A DNA stretch of 42,639 nucleotides, taken from the NCBI GenBank assembly GCA_943356775.1, contig CALRFU010000008.1, positions 1 to 42,639 on the forward strand, read 5' to 3'. This stretch comes from Candidatus Nomurabacteria bacterium. GTDB taxonomy: Bacteria > Patescibacteriota > Minisyncoccia > Phycocordibacterales > UBA2100. A program made the translations under genes and the position numbers. Positions 9,517 through 17,352 of the stretch are shown in pieces. The stretch's first letter is position 1. Each line of letters opens with the position of its first letter. Under the pieces are notes generated by a model. It had not been told where the DNA came from, made no database searches, and saw only the letters and a list, made by a program, of their open reading frames with translations.

Positions 9517-10158
9517 TTAGAGAAACCGAGTGAATTCTATGCGAATTGCTTCGAGCTCCTGCTCGTTTTTCGCATGCTTCACTTTATTGAAATATTTCAT
9601 ACGTAATTTCTCGTTCTTTGCGAGAAATTCGTGGTCGAGCTGTGCCTGTAGCAGTATTTCCTCCACTGCACGTTCAATAGAGATTCCGAGCTCGTCCGCG
9701 TAATACACTACATAGGGAGACTGAATGATGAGTTTGGGGTCGAATCCAGAGTCTTTGAGTCGGCGAGCCTGTGCCTCTTTGCTGACATATATGAGCTCTT
9801 GGAAATCCAAACCACTTCGTACCTGATTTCGATATTGATTGATGCGCTCCATCATGTAAGAAATAGTTTTTAGTTTCTCTGTCAGGAGTACTGCTCTTTG
9901 GCGTAATTCTTCCGTCACCGCCTCTGGATGTGTCTTACAGAATGTACGGTCTTTATCCGACCACGACCATGTCGGGTATTCTCTCGGGGATGTGCCAAAA
10001 AGAGGCATACTCTGAGGGTAGTTCGGGATATTGGCAGCCGCGATGTGCTCGGTGTCCATGGTGCATTCGTGCACAAACTGCACGGCAGCGGGATGCCAGC
10101 TCAGAGTAAGAACCGTGTCCGAGCTTGTGTCAACGAGGATACTGAGTTCGCGCGGCAT
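9517..10158 (-). CDS. Unknown partner protein P1 of PP-loop module
   Basis: ATG at 10158 (MPRELSIL), TACAAT 6 nt upstream; YPTWSWSDKDRTF paralogous to YPEYVWSWKDRTV of P2. Confidence 0.65.
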   Translation of the reverse strand: MPRELSILVDTSSDTVLTLSWHPAAVQFVHECTMDTEHIAAANIPNYPQSMPLFGTSPREYPTWSWSDKDRTFCKTHPEAVTEELRQRAVLLTEKLKTISYMMERINQYRNQVRSGLDFQELIYVSKEAQARRLKDSGFDPKLIIQSPYVVYYADELGISIERAVEEILLQAQLDHEFLAKNEKLRMKYFNKVKHAKNEQELEAIRIEFTRFL

Positions 10159-10270
10159 GGTGCGATTGTACCGCAGATGTTGTCCCCAACAACACAAGAA
10201 TCGTGGAAGGAATCCACGTTTTTATCCCCACGTGGGCGACACCCCTCTTTACCGTGCTACAATATTTTAT

Positions 10271-10480
10271 ATTAGGTGGATAAAAGGGTCGGCGCTCGCT
10301 CTCTTTGCCGTTGTGGGAAGTGGCATCGTGGCGGCGTACGCGCACGTGTTTGGCTTCGGCACCGGTGTCGCTATTGAACCCTCCCAGATTCTTGGCGAAA
10401 AAGTATTTGCAGACGTTCCGTACAGTCAGGCGAGTTACTATGCCGAAGGGTCTTATTATATCCCTGGTGGTGGGGGCTGA
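10271..10480 (+). CDS. Small Tyr/Gly-rich membrane/secreted peptide (peptide A2), predicted AUU start
   Basis: (I)RWIKGSALALFAVVGSGIVAAY..KVFADVPYSQASYYAEGSYYIPGGGG*; no nearby ATG in frame; TGCTACAAT ends 7 nt before ATT. Confidence 0.5.
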   Translation: MRWIKGSALALFAVVGSGIVAAYAHVFGFGTGVAIEPSQILGEKVFADVPYSQASYYAEGSYYIPGGGG

Positions 10481-10523
10481 TACTGCGCCAGTTACTTAGC
10501 ACGGATGTTTTTATAATCCACGT

Positions 10524-11651
10524 ATGAATAGTATTTACAAAATTCCCGCCCTGCTCGCCATTTTTTTCGCTCTCCTACTCAGCGGGTTCTTTTTCTATTT
10601 ACAAAATAGCGCAAGACAACAAGAGGAGTTTGTTCAGATTCCTGACCCCGAAACATCGCGGGTCAAGCAAATCTTGTCACTAACGAGAAGTGGTGATTAT
10701 GCTCCAGCGGCAGCAGAGGTGGATGCTCTTTTGGCAAAACAGGCCGCCGGAGAAATTCTCTCGGAGCAAAAGCAGGCATCTCTCAATAGACGTTACCTTA
10801 TCAAATACAGAGTTTCCGGTAATAATACAGACGCCATTGAGTATCTCCGCCGACTCAAAGCAAATGTTTTGAACGTAAATTTACCAGCAGAATCACGTGC
10901 GGAAGACCTCTCTCGGCTCGCCCTTACATACTGCAGTTTTGCGCGCGACGAAGGGACACTTCGGGAAATATTTACCGGTGAGCCGTTTGAGCAATACTGG
11001 GTAGAGGGGGATGGTGCGCTTTCGACGCGAAAGTTGTTGGAGTGGGCTTACAATGATGTGGACCCTTCTCCTCGAACAGCCCTCGACTTAGCCCGTTGGT
11101 ACGTAAACCGCGCAATCATCAGACCTCTAGACTCAGAAACAAAAACACAGTACATCAAGTTAGCAAAAAGTTATGTTGCTGAGGGCGAGGAGCTGAATCG
11201 TGAAGATGTCGCGGCGGATGGGGATAAGTATCTCCTTACTCGGCGCTACGCGGCTTATCTTTACTGGCGCGCTTTCACAATGCACGCCCTTATGATGTTG
11301 GGGGACAAAACCTACGAAAAAGAAGCAAAAACAGCATACGATGATTTTCGGAGAACTGTTCTAGAACAGAACAACGCATCCTCATTGCAATTGCTCCCCT
11401 ATTCATACGTTGTTCAGGCAAACTTCATCTCGAAATTGTACGGCGACAAGGAGACTGCCAAGGTACTGCTTGCAAAAGCTATGCAGCTTGTGCGTGCTGA
11501 TCCCTACCGCCACACAAACGAATTTGAAGAGTTTACGCGTGATACGTGGGGTAACGCGTGGGCGGGGCTCGTCACGGCTGCTATCCGTGACATGATGGAC
11601 GTCTCCCCAGAGTTTAAGGAGTTTATTGAGAAAGAAGTACTCTCCGGATGA
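10524..11651 (+). CDS. Membrane-anchored helical protein T2
   Basis: N-terminal TM; LREIFTGEPFEQYW..SPEFKEFI parallels T1; TATAAT 6 nt before ATG. Confidence 0.7.
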   Translation: MNSIYKIPALLAIFFALLLSGFFFYLQNSARQQEEFVQIPDPETSRVKQILSLTRSGDYAPAAAEVDALLAKQAAGEILSEQKQASLNRRYLIKYRVSGNNTDAIEYLRRLKANVLNVNLPAESRAEDLSRLALTYCSFARDEGTLREIFTGEPFEQYWVEGDGALSTRKLLEWAYNDVDPSPRTALDLARWYVNRAIIRPLDSETKTQYIKLAKSYVAEGEELNREDVAADGDKYLLTRRYAAYLYWRAFTMHALMMLGDKTYEKEAKTAYDDFRRTVLEQNNASSLQLLPYSYVVQANFISKLYGDKETAKVLLAKAMQLVRADPYRHTNEFEEFTRDTWGNAWAGLVTAAIRDMMDVSPEFKEFIEKEVLSG

Positions 11652-11672
11652 TGGATCCGTCTGACCCATGTC

Positions 11673-12836
11673 ATGAGTCGTAGTCTTCAATTACACAGGC
11701 GGGCATTTGTTGCTACCGTAGTAGTATGCGCCATCGCAGCGACTTGGTTTTGGTGGTCGGGGACGAGCGACCCGCTCGCGTCAGCTCTTCGCCCTTCGGA
11801 ACAGAGCAGAATACGGCAATATATTGATGAGGAGCTCCCGTCTCGGACGTGGATGAGGTATGCTAAAAGCGTCGTTCAGGATCATGAATACCCCCCAGCA
11901 CAGGCGGCACGGATTTACGCGTACATCGCATCGGCTTACAGTGATGTCTATGACGCCACGGATGATAAGCGGCAGGCAATGCGAGCACCGTGGTACGTAA
12001 TTACGCACCTCTACCCTTATACAAAGCGAGACGCGACACTCTTGCTCGTGGCGATTCAGGATAACTCGGAGGTAACGCTTTCTCCGAAAGCGACGGAGAT
12101 TGTTGACGCATACAAAAAGCGCTGGGACGAGAAAGAATCTCACGGTCACCCGGATGTGGTAATTCCGACAAGAAAAGATTTATGGATTCCGGTGACAGAA
12201 AAGGGGGCACACATCGATCCGCTAGATCCGAACGCTGGCTCGTGGCCACGGTGGATAATTACGAATGATACGTTTGATATGCCGGCTCCGCCGGCTGTGG
12301 GGAGCGCAAAGGACGCGGAAGAGATACAAAAAATGAAGGACAGTCTTGCGCAGAGGGAAGCATGGCGTGAAAGGATTTTTATATGGTGGGGCGGAAAGGG
12401 GACAGGCACTCCTTCGTGGCAGTGGCAAGACATTATGTACGATGTTGCGGCAGGCACGATGGACGATAAGGCCTATGCGCGTTATCAGAAAAACCTTGCG
12501 CAGGCGCTTGCCGACACATTCATCATTTGTTGGGATGAGAAATTCATTTACTGGAGTGCTCGACCGTGGATGCGCATTCCCGGTTTCAAACCTATTGCGG
12601 AAACACCTCCGTTCCCGGGCTATCCGTCGGGGCATTCCACTGTCTCTGCTTCAGCCGCAGTCGTTCTCGGCGCGTGGTTCCCGGAGCATGCAGCGGACTT
12701 CATGGCTATGGCAGAAGAAGCTCACGACACGCGTCTTTATGCCGGGATTCACTTTGAAATCGACAACACCGAAGGTTTTGCTCTCGGCAAGAGAATCGGC
12801 GAGCGCTTGCTTGAGAAGATTGACATACGTAAATAA
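11673..12836 (+). CDS. Vanadium-dependent haloperoxidase / PAP2 superfamily protein
   Basis: KFIYWSARPWMRIP, FPGYPSGHSTVSASAAVVL, DTRLYAGIHFEIDNTEGFALGKRIG match the K..RP / PSGHS / R..GIH active-site motifs. Confidence 0.8.
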   Translation: MSRSLQLHRRAFVATVVVCAIAATWFWWSGTSDPLASALRPSEQSRIRQYIDEELPSRTWMRYAKSVVQDHEYPPAQAARIYAYIASAYSDVYDATDDKRQAMRAPWYVITHLYPYTKRDATLLLVAIQDNSEVTLSPKATEIVDAYKKRWDEKESHGHPDVVIPTRKDLWIPVTEKGAHIDPLDPNAGSWPRWIITNDTFDMPAPPAVGSAKDAEEIQKMKDSLAQREAWRERIFIWWGGKGTGTPSWQWQDIMYDVAAGTMDDKAYARYQKNLAQALADTFIICWDEKFIYWSARPWMRIPGFKPIAETPPFPGYPSGHSTVSASAAVVLGAWFPEHAADFMAMAEEAHDTRLYAGIHFEIDNTEGFALGKRIGERLLEKIDIRK

Positions 12837-12892
12837 TCTTCCAGCCAGGACATAGATCTCGTGATATACTCGCAGCGTGAGAGAGATTATCT

Positions 12893-13558
12893 ATGCATGC
12901 TTATCATGCGATCTTAGATAGCGAAACAAAAACGTTCCTTGCGCTTGGAACAAACCCAGGTGTCCTGGTGCAGGTTCATGAGTGCACACCGGGGACGTTG
13001 CTTTACATGATGGTCAACCGTCCCGTCTACAAGAACGGTTTTCCTCTCGAGCATAGCGACCCGGCAACGTATCCGGAATATGTATGGAGCTGGAAAGATC
13101 GCACCGTTACGAGGCAAGACACGCCGCCTTCTCCTGCGTTACGGGCGACATCGGCCCTTGCAGTTCTAAAGATGAAGGCATTCACGCGTATTGCCAACAA
13201 AATAAGCCGCTCTCGTATGAAACTGGACACTGGCGTTGAAATGGCGGAGACTGTTCTGCGACTGAAGCGCGATGAGGCCTCCCGCTTCAAGGAATCAGGA
13301 TATGACGAATCGCGGATTTTCGAATTTCCATATCTTATGCAATTTGCTGAGTACAGTGGCATACCATACTCGGCAATCGCGGACGACATCCTCTTAGCGG
13401 CTCGTATGGATGAGGAGGTGCTCGTCAAGACGGAAATATCACGCGTGAAGTACGTCGAATTGGTACAGCGAGCGAAAACGGTGGCAGATGTTGAGAAATA
13501 TATGCTGGAGTTCGATAACTTTGACGGCGCGAATACTCGTGTACGTATGGCCGCATGA
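12893..13558 (+). CDS. Unknown partner protein P2 of PP-loop module
   Basis: Paralog of P1 (KDRTV.., EASRFKESGYDESRIFEFPYLMQFAEYSGI); TGATATACT upstream; stop overlaps next start (ATGA). Confidence 0.7.
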   Translation: MHAYHAILDSETKTFLALGTNPGVLVQVHECTPGTLLYMMVNRPVYKNGFPLEHSDPATYPEYVWSWKDRTVTRQDTPPSPALRATSALAVLKMKAFTRIANKISRSRMKLDTGVEMAETVLRLKRDEASRFKESGYDESRIFEFPYLMQFAEYSGIPYSAIADDILLAARMDEEVLVKTEISRVKYVELVQRAKTVADVEKYMLEFDNFDGANTRVRMAA

Positions 13559-14646
13559 AGCTCGTATTCTATAATCCGGTTTTGGTGAGAGATGAGAGTA
13601 ACCGGCATCTTCCCGGCATGGAGCGTTTTTCGACATTTTTTAAGTTTTACAATAACGCCGTAGTACTACTCGATAGAACAGGCACGTTGAAGATTCCTAT
13701 CCAGACCCAGTCAGTCTTTCCCATACCGGCCCTTAGACCCTTCTCGAAAACTCTGGAGGAGGTGTGCAACGAACGCGCGTGTGAGCTGCTGAGGCACGTA
13801 GATAAGCTCGGAACCCCTCTGTATGTCCTCTATTCGGGTGGTATTGATAGCACCTTGGTTCTCGTATCCCTCCTTAAGAATGCCACACCGTCTGAGAAAA
13901 AGAATATTATCGTACTGCTGAACAAGGAGTCCATACAAGAGAATCCGTCCTTTTATGCAGATCACATACGCGGTCAATTGCGCACGGAATCGTCCGGGAT
14001 GTTTGGCTTTCTTATGGGCACTAACAATGTCTTCGTCGGTGGCGAGTGCGGTGACCAATTGTTCGGCACGGATCGCCTTTTGGACATCATTACTCGTTTT
14101 GGTGGTCAATCTCTTCACGCGCCATACTCGAGGGATATTTTCTTCACATATTTTAACTCATCACTCAACGACGGCGACCTCACCAACTACTGGCTAGATA
14201 TATTCGAACGCTTAAAAGGCGCCGCCACGGTTCCTATCACTACGAACGCTGAGTTCATCTGGTGGATTAGTTTTGCACTCAAGTGGCATGCTGTGTTTTT
14301 CCGCATTCTGTCGTACGCATCCAGTCGGAATGCCCCGAACATCTCGCGAGCGTATGTCGCGACTCGCTACTTTCACTTCTACAATACGGACGATTTCCAA
14401 TTATGGAGCCTGAATAATCCGGACAAGAAAATCAGGGACACGTGGCGGTCATACAAATGGCCATGCAAGGATATCATCTATGATTTTACGAAAGACGCCG
14501 ATTATCGCGACAATAAGACTAAGCACGGCTCGCAGTTTTTCCTCTTAAAGCACATGGAGCCGCACAATTTTATAGACGATTCCTTTCATTTGTACCGCAC
14601 ACTCGATGCGAAGCAGTATTATAATCCGGACAACGATTTTTTGTGA
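13555..14646 (+). CDS. Asparagine-synthetase-like PP-loop ATP-pyrophosphatase (B2)
   Basis: VLYSGGIDSTLVLVSLLKNAT, GGECGDQLFGTD; strongly similar to B1 along its length. Confidence 0.78.
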   Translation: MKLVFYNPVLVRDESNRHLPGMERFSTFFKFYNNAVVLLDRTGTLKIPIQTQSVFPIPALRPFSKTLEEVCNERACELLRHVDKLGTPLYVLYSGGIDSTLVLVSLLKNATPSEKKNIIVLLNKESIQENPSFYADHIRGQLRTESSGMFGFLMGTNNVFVGGECGDQLFGTDRLLDIITRFGGQSLHAPYSRDIFFTYFNSSLNDGDLTNYWLDIFERLKGAATVPITTNAEFIWWISFALKWHAVFFRILSYASSRNAPNISRAYVATRYFHFYNTDDFQLWSLNNPDKKIRDTWRSYKWPCKDIIYDFTKDADYRDNKTKHGSQFFLLKHMEPHNFIDDSFHLYRTLDAKQYYNPDNDFL

Positions 14647-14652
14647 TACTTC

Positions 14653-15429
14653 TCATCGGGTCAGACCAACCCCGCGTTGTGAAAGGTACATCGCACCTGC
14701 GATACTAAGAGTAGTTGCCCCCACAAGTACGAGTAAGCTCAGGCCTATACCCGCATCCGATACGCCGAGTACTCCATATCTGAATCCGTTTATAAGGTAA
14801 AACGTCGGGTTCCATTCTGATGCGGTTGCTGCCCACGGCGAAAGGTACGTGATTGAGTGGTAGACACCACCGATATAGATTGCCGGCGTAATGACAAAGA
14901 CATTTACCATCGATATATTCTCAAGGCTAGTGCTGCAGAGTCCCGCAATGACGCCGATGAAGGCGAAGCATATGCTGGTGAGTACAAAGAAAAAGAGTGC
15001 GGTGAATGGGTGCACAATCGACAGCGGACTTAAGAAGAGTGAGACAAGCAGAACGATACAGCCGACTAAGAGTCCGCGAACTACACCTGCAGATGCGAAT
15101 CCGACGACGATAACCCACGGGGGAATCGGCGCGACGAGCATCTCGCTGATGTTGTTCCAGACGATACGAGCGGAGAAGAGATTCTTGGCGACATGGACGA
15201 ATGTATTAATCATTACCGCAAGTAATATAACTCCAGGTATTACGAATTCGATAAACGGAACTCCCCGTATTGTGCCTATTTTTTCTCCGAGAATGCCTCC
15301 GACTACCAAGAAAAAAAGCAGCACGGTCACAATAGGCGTGACAAGGGTCTGAAAAGGAATCCGGAAAATCTTTTCAGATTCCTTAAAAAAAATGGTTGTG
15401 TAAGCAATCCAGATGCGACGACTACCCAT
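14653..15429 (-). CDS. ABC-2 type transporter permease
   Basis: Six-TM ABC-2 topology, LVTPIVTVLLFFLVVGGIL; no adjacent ATPase; TACTAT 7 nt before ATG 15429. Confidence 0.75.
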   Translation of the reverse strand: MGSRRIWIAYTTIFFKESEKIFRIPFQTLVTPIVTVLLFFLVVGGILGEKIGTIRGVPFIEFVIPGVILLAVMINTFVHVAKNLFSARIVWNNISEMLVAPIPPWVIVVGFASAGVVRGLLVGCIVLLVSLFLSPLSIVHPFTALFFFVLTSICFAFIGVIAGLCSTSLENISMVNVFVITPAIYIGGVYHSITYLSPWAATASEWNPTFYLINGFRYGVLGVSDAGIGLSLLVLVGATTLSIAGAMYLSQRGVGLTR

Positions 15430-15480
15430 GTCGCTCATAGTACCGACAAAATCGTCAAATCAATAGATAGAGGCAATAGG

Positions 15481-15510
15481 AAAAGCCCGCCAGGTGACCG
15501 GCGGGCTTTC
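15481..15510 (-). terminator. Terminator of small Cys-rich gene (minus)
   Basis: GAAAGCCCGCCggtcacctGGCGGGCTTTT on minus strand. Confidence 0.7.
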
Positions 15511-15531
15511 TTCGCGTCGTAGGCGCAGAGC

Positions 15532-15768
15532 CTACTTGCGGGTGAGACCGCAGTGGGTCGCCCCTTTGCTCTTTGCGCCCTCGGTCCAGCAGCCGGTCTT
15601 TAAGCAGGCGCGTTGCTTGTCGTTGCACACGCACGATGCGGCCTTGCACCGGGACTCGCAGGTCTCTTTCCACGCAGAACACGAACTGTTCGCGAACGCG
15701 GGGGACATGGTCGCCGCGAGCGCAGAGAGAGTCAGCGCCAGCAGCGTCGTCCTTGTCGTATTTTTCAT
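15532..15768 (-). CDS. Small secreted Cys-rich protein, related in pattern to 1702..1944
   Basis: MKNTTRTTLLALTLSALAATMSPAFANSSC..; C-x6-C-x3-C..C-x6-C-LKTGCW; SD GGGAG. Confidence 0.65.
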   Translation of the reverse strand: MKNTTRTTLLALTLSALAATMSPAFANSSCSAWKETCESRCKAASCVCNDKQRACLKTGCWTEGAKSKGATHCGLTRK

Positions 15769-15876
15769 CGGATCGCTCCCTTGGGATGAGGCATCCATAC
15801 GCGAGGATGCTGTCGAAATTCTACCACTCAATGCGTCTTTGTCAATACAGCCGTATCGGCGTGGTATCTTTGCTTC

Positions 15877-16518
15877 ATGTCCCCATCTCTCAGATATTGG
15901 AAAGAAATAATTTTGTGGCTTGGACCTTGCCTGTTACTCGTGACCTCCTTTTTCCATACAGGCAGCGAGGGATCTACCACGGTGATAGGAGCTCTTTCGC
16001 CGCATGCGGTGAAGTGGTTATGGATACACATTGTCCAGGTATTTGTATTCGGGCTCATGGCGCTTTCTTTACTATTGCTTACTCCAAAAGATGGGTCCGT
16101 CATCTCGTCCGTAGTGTACTTCTGCGCCTTTTTGTTTGGGATTTTGTATATAGCGGCGGACGCGGTGGCTGGTATAGCAACTGGCGTAGTCCTCAATATC
16201 TATGCGTTGGAGCCAAGTCTCGATTTCGTCGCAATAGAGGGAATACTGTACTCCCTCCTCGAATCCGATATAACTCGCGACCTGTTTTTTGTGGCCTCAC
16301 TCTCATGGCTGATAGCAACTTGCGCTCTTGCTCTCGCACTATTGAGAAAGAAGGAATCGTGGTTGGTAAGCGCATCGCTCGTGTGTGCGGGGATTGCACT
16401 GTTCCTCGGTCACGGACTCGTGCGCGGGTCTGTCACAGGTATCGCCATGATGGTCGTAGCGTTTGTATACACACGAAATGCGTGGCACGAAGAGCATTCG
16501 ATACGCATGATACGATAG
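15877..16518 (+). CDS. Polytopic membrane protein, unknown
   Basis: About 6 TM segments; TGGTATCTT ends 6 nt before ATG. Confidence 0.6.
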   Translation: MSPSLRYWKEIILWLGPCLLLVTSFFHTGSEGSTTVIGALSPHAVKWLWIHIVQVFVFGLMALSLLLLTPKDGSVISSVVYFCAFLFGILYIAADAVAGIATGVVLNIYALEPSLDFVAIEGILYSLLESDITRDLFFVASLSWLIATCALALALLRKKESWLVSASLVCAGIALFLGHGLVRGSVTGIAMMVVAFVYTRNAWHEEHSIRMIR

Positions 16519-16524
16519 TACATT

Positions 16525-17352
16525 ATGTTCTCCAGTCGCGTGTATCAACTCTTCATGCGTCACCGCATCAAGACGATTCTCGTCGTGGTCATATGCGCAC
16601 TCACGGGGGTTACGTTTTTCCATACGATTGAAATTGCACTCGAGAAAACATCTCTTGCGCTTTTTCCGTCTGCGCAGCGTGCTTTTGATTATGGGGAACG
16701 GCATTTTAATGCCAGAACTCGTGGCGAATACGATATTGTCGCCGCTGAATATTTTTTTGGAAAAGCGGCGGATATCGACCCAAAGACTCCGTATCTCTTT
16801 CACGAGCTTGCACGTATCGCGTTTCTGAAAGGGGATTTTGAGGTAGCTATGGCACTCATAAACTCACAGATAGACCTCATGGGGGACAGTGCTCCGAATT
16901 CATACTACATACGCGCTTTAATAGAGGGGTATAAAGGCGATTACGTCGCTTCTGCGGAGGACTACAAGTACTTCCTGAAATTCCAACCCACTAATTGGGC
17001 GGCGGTTAATGATTATGCCTGGGTACTCCTGAAGGCGGGGAAGGCGAAAGAGGCTTCCGATGCGACCGCACGTGCGCTTGAGTGGTTCCCGGAGAATCCG
17101 TGGCTTCTGAATACACATGCGACGGCCCGGTACGAATTGCATGATTATGAAGGAGCTCTTCTCTCGGCGCAAAAGGCGTCAGTCGAGGTCGCCACACTTT
17201 CGGAAGCCGAGTGGCTCCAGGCATATCCCGGCAACGATCCAAAGATCGCGGATAGAGGAATTGTCGCTTTCCAAAAGGCTGTCCGGGATAATATACACAG
17301 CATTACCCTCGCACTTACCACAAGTGCGGTACAATCTACGGTACAGCCATGA
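16525..17352 (+). CDS. TPR-repeat protein with N-terminal TM
   Basis: Tandem helical repeats (FLKFQPTNWAAVNDYAWVLLKAGKAKEASDATARALEWFPENPWLLNTHA). Confidence 0.7.
   Translation: MFSSRVYQLFMRHRIKTILVVVICALTGVTFFHTIEIALEKTSLALFPSAQRAFDYGERHFNARTRGEYDIVAAEYFFGKAADIDPKTPYLFHELARIAFLKGDFEVAMALINSQIDLMGDSAPNSYYIRALIEGYKGDYVASAEDYKYFLKFQPTNWAAVNDYAWVLLKAGKAKEASDATARALEWFPENPWLLNTHATARYELHDYEGALLSAQKASVEVATLSEAEWLQAYPGNDPKIADRGIVAFQKAVRDNIHSITLALTTSAVQSTVQP

Noticed and set aside
15573-16631. 352-aa plus-strand ORF overlapping the small Cys-rich gene and membrane protein
   Set aside because: Composition is unlike a protein and it overlaps two better frames with start signals
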